From Rhizobium grahamii (GTDB lineage: Bacteria; Pseudomonadota; Alphaproteobacteria; Rhizobiales; Rhizobiaceae), in contig NZ_CP043498.1 of NCBI RefSeq assembly GCF_009498215.1, positions 3,863,798 to 3,927,797 on the forward strand: DNA of 64,000 nucleotides, written 5' to 3'. This document shows, piece after piece, positions 18,124 through 26,631 of the stretch; position 1 is the stretch's first letter; the number at the start of each line of letters is the position of its first letter. The translations under genes were made by a program, and so were the position numbers. The notes beneath the pieces were generated by a model. The model was given only the letters and a program-made list of their open reading frames with translations, was not told where the DNA came from and did not search any database.

Positions 18124-19671
18124 TTAGACGCCGATCGCTTCGCTCAGCACTTCTTCATGTGTCGCCGCATGGAAGTCGTGGCTTGCCACCAGCTGGCCAC
18201 GCCTGAAGACGTGCAGCCGATCCGCAAGTTCATAGACTTCGGGCAGATAGGACGAGATCAGAATGATCCCGGCGCCCTGTTTCAGGAGCTTGGCAAACAG
18301 CCGGTAGATTTCCGCCTTCGTGCCGACGTCTACACCGACTGTCGGCTCGTCGAAAATGAACAGCCGCGCGCCGTGGCTCAGCCATTTGCCGATGACGACC
18401 TTCTGCTGATTGCCGCCAGACATGGCGGAGACCAGCACACGCCGGCTCGGCGTCTTGATCGCCAGGTCACGGATCTGCTGGTCGGCGTTCTGTGATTCCT
18501 CGCTGTGGCTGATGACTGGGCCCTTGCTCAGCCGCTTGAAGACCGGGAGATTGATGTTGAGCCCGATCGGCAGGTTGAGGCAGAGGCCCTGGTCGCGACG
18601 GCTCTCCGGCGCAAGCGCGATCCCGAGCTCCATCGCCGTGCGCTCGTCCTTGATGTCGACCTTCTTGCCCATCCAGTGGATATCGCCGGTCGTCTTTTCG
18701 CGCCCGTAGAGACCAAGCGCGAACTCGCTGCGGCCCGCGCCGATGAGACCGTAGAGCCCAACGATCTGCCCGGACTTGACGGTCAGCGACACATTCTCGA
18801 AGCCCGGTCCTGACAGCCCGCGCACGTCGAGGATCGTCTCGCCGATCGGGATCTCCTCCTTGTGGTAGATCTGCTCGATCGAGCGGTTGATCATCAAGGC
18901 GATCAACTCGTTCTCGTTGGTCTCGCCGATGGTTCGCGTGCCGACATGCGTACCGTCGCGCAGCACCGAAACGCGATCGGCAAGCTCGAACACCTCTTCC
19001 ATGCGGTGGCTGATATAGACGATGGTCACGCCTTCGCCCTGCAGGCGGCGGATCAGCTTGAAAAGCTGTGCCGATTCCTGTCGTGTCAGATAGGCGGTCG
19101 GCTCATCGAAAATCAGAAACTGCGTACCGCGCATGGCAGCGCGTGCGGTTGCGACAAGCTGCTGCTGGCCGATTGTCAGGTCGCTGAGCGGGACGCCGGC
19201 GGGAAGCCCGAAGCCGAGATCGTCGAGAACGGCCTGCGCCATCTTCTCCATCTCCTTCTTGCGCATCAGGCCAAACTTGTTGACCTCGTCGCCGAGAAAC
19301 AGATTGGCCGCGACCGTCAGGTGCGGGCAAAGCACGACTTCCTGGTGAACCGCGTTGATGCCGCGGGCGATCGCCTCGTTCGGCGTTGCAAGCGCAACCG
19401 GATGTCCGCACCAGAGGATCTCGCCTGCCGTGCGGGTAATCACGCCCGTCAGAAGCTTGATCAGTGTCGACTTTCCCGCGCCGTTTTCGCCAACGATCGC
19501 GTGGATCTCGCCGGCCAGAAATGTCATCGTCGCCGGCTTCAGCGCCTGGACGTATCCGTAATTCTTCTGCAATCCCTTGAGTTCGAGGATTGGGGCACCC
19601 GCCGGAACGCGGTCTGCCTCCTTCCGCGTGGCGCTGTCATCGTGTCGATGACTGACCTCTTCCAGGCTCAT
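18124..19671 (-). CDS. sugar ABC transporter ATP-binding protein (RbsA-type, duplicated)
   Basis: The 515-residue ATPase has two nucleotide-binding domains, as usual for CUT2 importers. The N-terminal domain has Walker A GENGAGKST, signature LTIGQQQLVATARA and Walker B FLIFDEPTAYL. The C-terminal domain has the degenerate GLIGAGRSEF, the signature MSGGNQQKVVIGKWL and FIFDEPTVGVDVG. I chose the ATG at 19671 because GAGGAGGAG stands before it at good spacing; an in-frame ATG at 19698 is also possible. Confidence 0.92.
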   Translation of the reverse strand: MSLEEVSHRHDDSATRKEADRVPAGAPILELKGLQKNYGYVQALKPATMTFLAGEIHAIVGENGAGKSTLIKLLTGVITRTAGEILWCGHPVALATPNEAIARGINAVHQEVVLCPHLTVAANLFLGDEVNKFGLMRKKEMEKMAQAVLDDLGFGLPAGVPLSDLTIGQQQLVATARAAMRGTQFLIFDEPTAYLTRQESAQLFKLIRRLQGEGVTIVYISHRMEEVFELADRVSVLRDGTHVGTRTIGETNENELIALMINRSIEQIYHKEEIPIGETILDVRGLSGPGFENVSLTVKSGQIVGLYGLIGAGRSEFALGLYGREKTTGDIHWMGKKVDIKDERTAMELGIALAPESRRDQGLCLNLPIGLNINLPVFKRLSKGPVISHSEESQNADQQIRDLAIKTPSRRVLVSAMSGGNQQKVVIGKWLSHGARLFIFDEPTVGVDVGTKAEIYRLFAKLLKQGAGIILISSYLPEVYELADRLHVFRRGQLVASHDFHAATHEEVLSEAIGV

Positions 19672-19753
19672 GGGCGTCTCCTCCTCGCGAATTGCCATGC
19701 CTCCAACCAGCCATCCGCGCTCCTCATGCGGACGATAGCACAGGTGAAGGAAA

Positions 19754-19781
19754 GGCCGCGCGGGATTTCGCCCGCGCGGCC
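19754..19781 (-). promoter_or_regulatory. strong hairpin between binding-protein and ATPase genes
   Basis: A perfect 11-bp GC stem (GGCCGCGCGGG/CCCGCGCGGCC, 6-nt loop) is followed on the minus strand by TTTCCTTC. It lies just past the binding-protein stop and likely gives partial termination or 3' protection, raising binding-protein output. Confidence 0.55.
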
Positions 19782-19793
19782 ATCGTCACGTCA

Positions 19794-20780
19794 TTACTTG
19801 ATCTTCGGGTTCAGCAGAGCGTCGATCTTCGGATCGCTCATGTTCGCCTTGGTGACGAGGTTTGCGCCGGTGTCGACGTTCTCCTCAACCTTCTCGCCCT
19901 TCGATACGGCGAGCGCGGTCTTCACGCCGTCATAGCCCATGCGATAGGGGTCTTGAACGACGAGGCCGGCGAGCGAGCCGTCCTTGAGGAAGCCGACCGT
20001 CTTGTCGTCGCTGTCGAAGGCGATGACCTTGATCTTGTCGCCGAGCTTGTTTTCGGCGATTGCCTGGCCGACACCCTGGCCGAGGATGAGGTTCGAAGCG
20101 AACGCACCCACGAGGTTGGGGTTGGCGGTGATCAGGTCGGTCATCATGTTGAGACCGGTCGTTGCCTGGCCGTCACCGTACTTGTCGGCGATGACCTTGA
20201 GTCCCGGATGCTTCGTCTTGATCTGATCGAGGAAGCCTTCGCGGCGCTGTTCGAGCGAGCCGACGCCCGGCAGGTTGGTGAGGATGACGACTTCGCCTTC
20301 TTCCTTGCCGGTCATTTCCTTGATGGCGGCGGCAAGACCGTCAGCGGCGATGCGGCCACCCTGGACGTTGTCGGTGGTCAGGAACGACTTGAAGGCCTTT
20401 GAGTCAGCAGCCGAGTCGATGCCGATGATCGGAACAGACTTGGCGGCTTCGTCGATCGGCTTGCCGAGCGCCTTGAATTCGGTCGGCGAGATGACGATCG
20501 CGGCCGGCTTGCCGGCGACGGCGTTCTCGAGAATGCTGATCTGGCCGTTGACGTCGGACTCAGCCTGCGCGCCGAGTTCCGGCACCTTGACGCCGAGATC
20601 CTCGCCAGCCTTGCGGGCGCCGGCGAGAACAATCTGCCAGTAGAAGGACGTCGTGTCCTTGACGATGATCGGGATCGTCACATCGGCTGCAAAGGTCGTG
20701 ACCGGCATCGCCGTGGCGATCACAGCCGCGCCGGCAAGAGCGGTGAAGGCTCTGCGTGACAGAATGGACTTCATGCGCAT
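19794..20780 (-). CDS. sugar ABC transporter substrate-binding protein (RbsB-type)
   Basis: The 328-residue periplasmic protein begins with a signal peptide (MRMKSILSRRAFTALAGAA, cleavage after TFAA). It has the ribose/galactose-type fold: IPIIVKDTTSFYWQIVLAGARKAGEDL spans the first strand and helix, and the middle has AKSVPIIGIDSAADS and VVILTNLPGVGS. GAGAGGAG precedes the ATG at 20780. It is the first gene of the second unit of the sugar locus; an operator-like palindrome lies 63 bases upstream. By context the ligand is probably L-fucose or a related hexose. Confidence 0.92.
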   Translation of the reverse strand: MRMKSILSRRAFTALAGAAVIATAMPVTTFAADVTIPIIVKDTTSFYWQIVLAGARKAGEDLGVKVPELGAQAESDVNGQISILENAVAGKPAAIVISPTEFKALGKPIDEAAKSVPIIGIDSAADSKAFKSFLTTDNVQGGRIAADGLAAAIKEMTGKEEGEVVILTNLPGVGSLEQRREGFLDQIKTKHPGLKVIADKYGDGQATTGLNMMTDLITANPNLVGAFASNLILGQGVGQAIAENKLGDKIKVIAFDSDDKTVGFLKDGSLAGLVVQDPYRMGYDGVKTALAVSKGEKVEENVDTGANLVTKANMSDPKIDALLNPKIK

Positions 20781-20842
20781 GTTGGTTCTCCTCTCAGGTG
20801 CGTTCTCCTCCAGGAAATCTCTCGCGAACGCGGACGAGAGAC

Positions 20843-20866
20843 TTTTATCGATAAAAAACATTTATC
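20843..20866. promoter_or_regulatory. operator-like palindrome, importer operon
   Basis: TTTTATCGATAAAA (20843-20856) is a perfect 14-bp palindrome, followed by AAACATTTATC. The TTTATC-n-ATAAA-ACATTT layout recurs at 24141-24160 upstream of the dehydratase gene, at nearly the same distance from the start codon. It is a candidate site for the GntR-type regulator at 24287. Confidence 0.6.
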
Positions 20867-20937
20867 TTTGGAGGCTAGCCGAGCCCCATTTCAATTGCAA
20901 GTCCGGCACCTCTAAGCCTTTGGGTGCCTGTTTGATG

Positions 20938-20982
20938 CGCCCCGCCGAGACATCTCGGGAGTGAACCCGAGGAAGCGGGGCG
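20938..20982. promoter_or_regulatory. composite stem-loop between fucU and the binding-protein gene
   Basis: An outer 8-bp stem (CGCCCCGC/GCGGGGCG) encloses an inner 6-bp stem-loop (CTCGGG/CCCGAG, loop AGTGAA). It lies 89 bases past the fucU stop with no T tract on either side. It may be a transcript 3' end structure; function unknown. Confidence 0.4.
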
Positions 20983-21070
20983 TCCTGTCTGTCTGGCTGT
21001 AAGCACTGCTGCTGCAGCAAAATGCAACATAGATTTCGAATGCTTGTCAATGCGGAATGCTTGTTCCGTT

Positions 21071-21517
21071 TTATCCGGTGAAGACCTCATGCGGGTGCAC
21101 GACACCCTTCTTGAGAATGAGATTGCCATAGAGCCTGAATTCCGTCGTTGCGACGATATAGGCGGCCTTCCGCGAGCGCTCGTAAAAGGCGAAGCGCTCA
21201 AGCGTCGCAATGGGATAGTCGCCGGCACGCGCATTCACGATGTTCTGAAACTCGGTGCATACCTCCGGCACCGCCTTCGGATCGCCGACGACTTCCATCC
21301 GCCAGGCAGCCTCCGGCACGAAGGTATCGAGCGGCAGGTGCGTCAGGATCGCTTCCGCCATCACAGTTGCGGTGACGCCGTCGGCGCGGATCACTTCCGG
21401 TCCCATGCTGCTGGACGGGAAATTGGCATCGGCGATAACGATTTCGTCGCCATGGCCCATGCGGGCGATCGCCAGAAGGAGATCGGGGCTGAGAACGGGA
21501 TGAATACCTTTGAGCAT
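21071..21517 (-). CDS. fucU: FucU/RbsD-type sugar mutarotase
   Basis: The 148-residue protein is of the RbsD/FucU family, which interconverts sugar anomers such as alpha- and beta-L-fucose. It starts MLKGIHPVLSPDLLLAIARMGHG, split across the first helix, with the active-site histidine in GHGDEIVIADANFP, and ends LYGNLILKKGVVHP. As the sequence stands it is read in frame with the upstream aldo/keto reductase, which would give one 513-residue protein. The normal FucU start ATG at 21515-21517 and the normal AKR stop at 21528-21530 show it is really a separate gene, 10 bases after the AKR gene. Confidence 0.85.
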   Translation of the reverse strand: MLKGIHPVLSPDLLLAIARMGHGDEIVIADANFPSSSMGPEVIRADGVTATVMAEAILTHLPLDTFVPEAAWRMEVVGDPKAVPEVCTEFQNIVNARAGDYPIATLERFAFYERSRKAAYIVATTEFRLYGNLILKKGVVHPHEVFTG

Positions 21518-21527
21518 ATCTGTGTCC

Positions 21528-22546
21528 TTAAACGCGTACGGCTTCGGCACCGAGTGGTGGTGCGACGAGGGTGAAATTATCAAATTCCGGAAAAATTGAA
21601 TCCGCAAGAGCGGGGAAAGAAGCTTCATGTTGCGTTCAAGGCTCGACGCCTTGGCCGTACCTATCAGCACGGAGGAAACCAGCGGATCGCGCAGGGCGAA
21701 CTGCAGGGCAGGGGCCGCGAGCGGAACGCCATGCTTGCTGGCGATCGCCTCCATCTGCCCGACCTTGGCGAGCACGTCGTCATTGGCCGGCATGTAGTCG
21801 AAGTGCGAGCCGGGCACCGGTCCGGTGGCCAGGATGCCGGAATTGAACACGCCACCAACCACCAGCGACGTGCCCTTGCGGCGGCAGAGCGGCAGCAGAT
21901 CGGCTACCGCCGTGCGATCGAGCAGCGTGTAACGGCCGGCCAGCAGGATGCAGTCGATGTCGGCATTCGTCATCACATCGATGCAGACGGGAACCTCGTT
22001 GACGCCAAGCCCGAAGGCCTTGATCGCTGCAGAGGATTTCAGTTCCTCGAGCGCCCGGATGCCGGAGTCGAGGAAGTGCCGGAGGTGAACGGCGTTTCGC
22101 TCAGCCCCATGTGTATAGCCACCAAGGTCGTGCACATAGAGGATGTCGATCCTGTTCAGCCCGAGCCGCGCATAGCTGAATTCGACCGAGCGCATGATGC
22201 CGTCGTACGAATAGTCATAGTCAGCGTCGAAGGAGAGTGGATCGACGTAGCTGTAATCGGGTACGGTCCCTGTCGGCACCGGACGCAGCAACCGCCCGAC
22301 CTTCGTGGAAAGCACCCATTCCGTCTCCGGTTTGCCGCGCAGGAAGTCGCCGACGTGGCGTTCACCCAGGCCGAGGCCGTACCACGGCGCGACATCGAAA
22401 TAACGGATGCCGGCATCCCATGCCGCAGCCAGGGTCTCCATGGCCTGCTCGCGGGGGCACGCCCGATAAAGGCCACCGAGCGCTGCCGCGCCGAAGCTTA
22501 CTTCGGTCACTTCAAGCCCGGTCTGGCCGATCCTCCTCGTCTTCAT
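21528..22546 (-). pseudogene. aldo/keto reductase (aldose dehydrogenase-like), frameshifted
   Basis: The protein resembles D-threo-aldose 1-dehydrogenase/L-fucose dehydrogenase of the AKR superfamily: GGLYRACPREQAMETLAAAWDAGIRYFDVAPWYG (in parts: N-terminal barrel with catalytic Asp and Tyr), VLSTKVGRLL with the catalytic Lys, and DILYVHDLGG with the His. The frame breaks near 21605-21608. Adding one base gives the usual C-terminus FPEFDNFTLVAPPLGAEAVRV (21 residues in two blocks) and a stop at 21528-21530, 339 residues in all. The ATG at 22546 is preceded by AGGAGGA. It would oxidise an aldose to its lactone in the sugar locus. Confidence 0.85.
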
Positions 22547-22580
22547 CATTCCTCCTCTGAAGACCTTATCTGCAGTTAAT

Positions 22581-24083
22581 CTAGAGCGTCGCTCCAAGAT
22601 GCCACGGCACAAATTCGTTATCGCCGTAGCCGAACTCCTCGCTCTTGGTTTTCTTGCCCGAGGCCGTGTCGATGATCAGATCGAAAATCTCGCGGCCCTT
22701 GGCGCTGATCGAAATGTCCCCGGTGGCGATGGTGCCGCAGTCGATGTCCATGTCCTCTTCCATGGAAGCATAGAGCGCAGAGTTGCTCGAAAGCTTGATC
22801 GACGGCGCCGGGCGACAGCCGAAACAGCTACCGCGACCGGTGGTGAACGCGATCATGTTCGCGCCGCCGGCCACCTGGCCCGTTGCCGAAACCGGATCGT
22901 AGCCGGGCGTATCCATGAAAACGAGGCCGGGAGCCGTCACGCGCTCGGCGTAGCCATAGACCGCCGTCAGAGGCGAGCGGCCGCCCTTTGCGACGGCGCC
23001 CAGCGATTTCTCGAGAATGGTCGTCAGGCCGCCCCGCTTGTTGCCGGGCGATGGGTTGTTGTCCAGCGAAGCGCCGTGCATGGCGACATACTTCTCCCAC
23101 CACGCGATCTTCTCGTCGAGCTTCCTTGCAACGTCGTCGCTGACGGCGCGGCTGCGCAGAAGATGTTCGGCGCCATAAATCTCGGAGGTTTCGGAGAGAA
23201 TGGCCGTGCCGCCGGCCGCAGCCAGAAGGTCTGCCGCAATCCCCAGTGCAGGATTGGCCGTGATGCCGGAGAAGCCATCGGAACCACCGCATTGCAGGCC
23301 GATGATGATCTCGCTGATCGGCAGTGCGACGCGCCGTTCCTTGCCGACATCGGCTGCGATCTCCCGCAACATGCCCATGGCCCGCTCGACTGCACGGCGG
23401 GAACCGCCGGCATCCTGAATGTTGAAGTGACGCTTCGAGTTGCCTGCGCCGCTTTGGCCGTAGAGCGTCAGCTGGTTTACTTCACAGCCGAGACCGATCA
23501 TCAGCACGCCGCCGAAATTGACGTGGCGCGTATAGCCGGCGAGCGTGCGGTGCAGGACCGCCATACCGTCGCCGGTGGAGCTCATACCGCAGCCCTGGTC
23601 GTGCACGATCGGGACGAAGCCGTCGATCCCTTCGTAATGGGGCAGGATCGTGCGGTTCGCCTCGTCGGCGATGGCACGACAGACGGTGGTGGAACAGTTC
23701 ACGCTGGCAATGATGCCGATATAATTGCGGGTCGCCACGCGCCCGTCGGCACGCTTGTAGCCCATGAAGGTGCGCGCTTTGTCGGCGGCGCTGGCTTCCT
23801 CCGGCGCCGCATTGGCGGTGGCCGCAAGGCGATCGTTTTCGAAGTGCAGATTGTGGCTGTGAACGTGATCGCCGGCCTTGACGTCTTCAGTGGTGCGCCC
23901 GATCGCCTGGCCGTACTTAACCACCGGCTGGCCAAGTTCGATGTCGGCGAGCGCGATCTTGTGGCCGGGGTCGATCTTCTCGCGCGTTTCAACGCCGGCA
24001 ACCATCGCGCCTGCGGGAATGGCAGCCGTGGCAACCGCAACATTGTCTCCAGCCGACAGGATGATCCAAGGGTCCTTGTTCAA
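22581..24083 (-). CDS. UxaA-family sugar-acid dehydratase
   Basis: The 500-residue protein belongs to the altronate/galactarate dehydratase (UxaA/GarD) family, with N-terminal SAF-like segment (about 1-100) and a large C-terminal domain. Conserved blocks include NYIGIIASVNCSTTV, HDQGCGMSSTGDG, GLGCEVNQ, LQCGGSDGFSGITANPA and TTGRGSCFGCRPAPSIK, with cysteines typical of its metal site. I chose a TTG start at 24083 because AGGGAGAAG lies 5 bases upstream and the family starts with NKDPWIILSAGDN. The in-frame ATG at 24158 would overlap the operator-like sequence. In this locus it probably dehydrates L-fuconate or a similar aldonate; this is inferred. Confidence 0.88.
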   Translation of the reverse strand: MNKDPWIILSAGDNVAVATAAIPAGAMVAGVETREKIDPGHKIALADIELGQPVVKYGQAIGRTTEDVKAGDHVHSHNLHFENDRLAATANAAPEEASAADKARTFMGYKRADGRVATRNYIGIIASVNCSTTVCRAIADEANRTILPHYEGIDGFVPIVHDQGCGMSSTGDGMAVLHRTLAGYTRHVNFGGVLMIGLGCEVNQLTLYGQSGAGNSKRHFNIQDAGGSRRAVERAMGMLREIAADVGKERRVALPISEIIIGLQCGGSDGFSGITANPALGIAADLLAAAGGTAILSETSEIYGAEHLLRSRAVSDDVARKLDEKIAWWEKYVAMHGASLDNNPSPGNKRGGLTTILEKSLGAVAKGGRSPLTAVYGYAERVTAPGLVFMDTPGYDPVSATGQVAGGANMIAFTTGRGSCFGCRPAPSIKLSSNSALYASMEEDMDIDCGTIATGDISISAKGREIFDLIIDTASGKKTKSEEFGYGDNEFVPWHLGATL

Positions 24084-24140
24084 CAGTCTTCTCCCTGGGG
24101 AAGCACCCGCTGCCTCGGCGAATGCACATTGATTTTGTTT

Positions 24141-24160
24141 TTTATCTACAATAAACATTT
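24141..24160. promoter_or_regulatory. operator-like site, dehydratase operon
   Basis: TTTAT and ATAAA arms flank CTACA, followed by ACATTT, in the spacer between the divergent dehydratase and GntR-type regulator genes. It matches the layout at 20843-20866 and lies 58 bases before the dehydratase start. Confidence 0.55.
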
Positions 24161-24286
24161 TCAAGTCAACGGGGTTCTTGATCCTGTGGACGAGGGAGGC
24201 AAACAGCCGCAGGCGGTCCGGAACTACGATAAGGATTGCCGCAAAATACGCTTCTGCCATGCGGCGGAGCAGAAGGGCGGGCGCGC

Positions 24287-25198
24287 ATGGCAAGGCAAAA
24301 CACGGTCTTCAAGGAAGCCTACAACCGCTATGTGGCGACGTTGCGGACCGATGAGGCCCTGCCGTCGGAACCCGAGATCGCAAGCCGGCTGGGGATCAGC
24401 CGCAGCACCGCGCGCGCCATCCTCGCGCGCCTCAGCGACGAGGGCATCATCCGCTGGAACAAGCGCCAGAAGATCGTGCTTCGCGATCCCTCTCGCGATG
24501 ATTTCTTCCCGTCGGAGGAAACCGATTCACTGCATGACATCATCGAGCGCAGCTTCATGCAGCGCATTCTCTCCGACGATGCTGCGCCCGGCATGCAGAT
24601 CAACGAGCTCGAGCTTGCGCGCGAGATCGGCACCGGAACGACCAGTGTGCGCGAGTTCCTGATCCGCTTCTCGCGCTTCGGCCTGATCGAGAAACGGCCG
24701 AACAGCCACTGGATATTGAAGGGCTTCACACGCGAGTTCGCGCTGGAACTCGCCGATGTCAGGGAGATGTTCGAGCTGCATTCGGCCGCAGAGTTCGGCA
24801 GGCTGCCTGCCGATAACGAAGCCTGGGAGGCGCTGGCGCGGATCAAGGACGACCACCGGGCAATGCTTGTCGATTTCGACAACCGCTACAAGGAGTTCTC
24901 GGCGCTCGACGAGCGCTTCCATCTCCTGATCCACGGAGCATCGAGAAACCGCTTCATTGCCGATTTCTACGACGCGATCGCCATCATCTTCCATTATCAC
25001 TATCAGTGGAACAAGGCCTTTGCCCGCGAGCGAAACGAGCGCGCCATCCACGAGCACCTCGACTACATCTCAGCCCTTGAGGCGCGTGATCCACAGGCGA
25101 TCGAGCGGGCCTGCCGCCTGCATCTGCGTTCCGCGCGCCAGACCCTCCTGCAGTCGCTGCCGCAGTCCATGTCGGACGCCGAAGCCCGCACGGCCTGA
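24287..25198 (+). CDS. GntR-type regulator with two winged-helix segments and FCD domain
   Basis: The 303-residue protein has a first winged-helix at about 15-65 (LPSEPEIASRLGISRSTAR, LSDEGII) and what looks like a second at about 85-145 (INELELAREIGTGTTSVRE, FGLIEKRPNSHWIL). An all-helical FCD-type ligand domain follows (about 150-275: DVREMFELHSA, DERFHLLIHGASRN, HLDYISALEARD, HLRSAR). FCD regulators normally have a single winged-helix. The start at 24287 (MARQNTVFK) follows a weak purine-rich site. Divergent from the dehydratase operon, it is the likely regulator of the sugar locus. Confidence 0.85.
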   Translation: MARQNTVFKEAYNRYVATLRTDEALPSEPEIASRLGISRSTARAILARLSDEGIIRWNKRQKIVLRDPSRDDFFPSEETDSLHDIIERSFMQRILSDDAAPGMQINELELAREIGTGTTSVREFLIRFSRFGLIEKRPNSHWILKGFTREFALELADVREMFELHSAAEFGRLPADNEAWEALARIKDDHRAMLVDFDNRYKEFSALDERFHLLIHGASRNRFIADFYDAIAIIFHYHYQWNKAFARERNERAIHEHLDYISALEARDPQAIERACRLHLRSARQTLLQSLPQSMSDAEARTA

Positions 25199-25378
25199 AC
25201 CGGGACTTGTTCCGCGAACGCCGAAAATAACTGCCAAAAGTTGTGAGGGATCATCAGATCTATCCGATGAAATCTACACTTTATTAACCAACGCCTTTCT
25301 ATTTTGACAGCTATAGGCTGCATGAAGCGCCGCAGTTCTCGCCACGAATAAATCTCCGGTTTTATCTTCAGGATCTTC

Positions 25379-26344
25379 ATGACTTCCATAGTCACGAACA
25401 CGTCTGCAGCGAACGCGCTTCAGGCGCTTCGATCGCTCAACTCTGGACTGCAGCAGGCGCAGGGCCGGGTATCGTCAGGCCTCCGCGTCGAAAGCGCCGC
25501 CGACAACGCTGCCTACTGGTCGATCGCAACGACGATGCGCTCCGACAACAAGGCTCTCTCAGCAGTCAGCGACGCCTTGGGGCTTGGAGCGGCAACCGTC
25601 GATACGGCCTATTCAGCAATGTCGCAGGCAATAGACGTGATGTCTGAGATCAAGGCCAGGTTCGTTGCCGCGACGGAGGCGGGCGTCGACAAGACGAAGA
25701 TCAACGAGGAACTCGATCAGCTGAAGGCGCAACTGCGCAGCACCGCGCAATCAGCGTCTTTCTCCGGCCAGAACTGGCTCTACATGAACTCGCCTGAAGA
25801 CAATGTGGATCGGTCGGTCACCTCGGGCTTCACGCGTGAAGCGGACGGCAGTGTGTCGCTCCAGAGCTTGACCTATAACCTCTACTCCGATTGGGATACG
25901 CCGAACGTCTCGTTCCTAGTCGACGATGAAAGCGGCGATGCCGGCATTGTCACCAACTCCGCCTATGCTGACCGTCTCGGAACCGCCAGTGACTGGGTGC
26001 TGTTCAACGGAGAGCGCCATCAGGTCCATCGCGAGATGGTTCTGACGGATGCGACGACGACCGACGAGATCCAGGAGATGCTACAGGTAACGGAGACGAT
26101 GACAGCAAAGATGACCGAGGTCGGTTCTCGCCTCGGCTCGCTCTCGAAAGGCATTGCCATGCAGCAGGCCTTTGCATCCAACCTACAGGATTCGATTTCA
26201 TCCGGCATCGGACGTCTCGTTGACGCCGATATGGAAACAGAATCCAGCAAGCTGGCCGCTCTTCAGACACAACAACAGCTAGCGACCCAATCGCTTTCGA
26301 TCGCAAACCGTGCGCCGCAGAACATTCTAAGCTTATTTCAATAG
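25379..26344 (+). CDS. flagellin
   Basis: The 321-residue protein is a flagellin: the N-terminal D0/D1 helix (MTSIVTNTSAANALQALRSL, then VSSGLRVESAADNAAYWSIATTM split by the turn) and C-terminal D1/D0 (SRLGSLSKGIAMQQAFASNL, DADMETESSKLAALQTQQQL, IANRAPQNILSLF) are well conserved, and the central region is short. It acts outside the cell after type III export and needs no signal peptide. No other flagellar gene is in the window, so this is a lone copy. AGGA precedes the ATG. The AT-richer 180-base upstream region contains TTGACA (25304-25309) without a clear matching -10. Confidence 0.95.
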   Translation: MTSIVTNTSAANALQALRSLNSGLQQAQGRVSSGLRVESAADNAAYWSIATTMRSDNKALSAVSDALGLGAATVDTAYSAMSQAIDVMSEIKARFVAATEAGVDKTKINEELDQLKAQLRSTAQSASFSGQNWLYMNSPEDNVDRSVTSGFTREADGSVSLQSLTYNLYSDWDTPNVSFLVDDESGDAGIVTNSAYADRLGTASDWVLFNGERHQVHREMVLTDATTTDEIQEMLQVTETMTAKMTEVGSRLGSLSKGIAMQQAFASNLQDSISSGIGRLVDADMETESSKLAALQTQQQLATQSLSIANRAPQNILSLFQ

Positions 26345-26427
26345 GAAATGATTCCGGGCTGAAGCAGACGGGTTCACGAGATCCGAGGTGACCTCGAGCT
26401 ATTTTCGGGATGACCTGGGAGGAAGAA

Positions 26428-26503
26428 TGGTGCCGCTTGCAGGACTCGAACCTGCGACCCCATCATTACGAATGATGTGCTCTACCACCTGAGCTAAAGC
26501 GGC
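26428..26503 (-). tRNA. tRNA-Thr (CGT)
   Basis: The 76-nt gene folds as a cloverleaf: acceptor stem GCCGCTT/AAGCGGC, D-arm TAGCTCAGGTGGTAGAGC, anticodon stem CATCA/TGATG with loop TTCGTAA (anticodon CGT), T-arm with GGTTCGAACC, and an encoded CCA end. It reads ACG threonine codons. It lies between the flagellin and NMO-family genes. Confidence 0.96.
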
Positions 26504-26631
26504 AACTTGCGGGACGAACCATTGCGGCCCGCGATTTGCATGGCGCTGATACAGGCATTGTTTGCATATTTCAAGCGTCCTGTCGCGTCTTTGGAAAAAA
26601 AGAGCGATGCTGTGGAGAACAGCACTCGTTC

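Noticed and set aside
21071..22612. Bifunctional AKR-FucU protein
   Set aside because: Normal AKR stop and FucU start exist in the alternative frame; a single missing base explains the fusion.
22599..24662. A 687-codon open frame on the plus strand
   Set aside because: It is antisense to the dehydratase gene and out of frame with the GntR-type regulator; the real genes explain the region.
26384..26405. Possible flagellin terminator
   Set aside because: The stem is only 5 bp (CGAGG/CCTCG) and the T tract is short and offset, so I did not list it.
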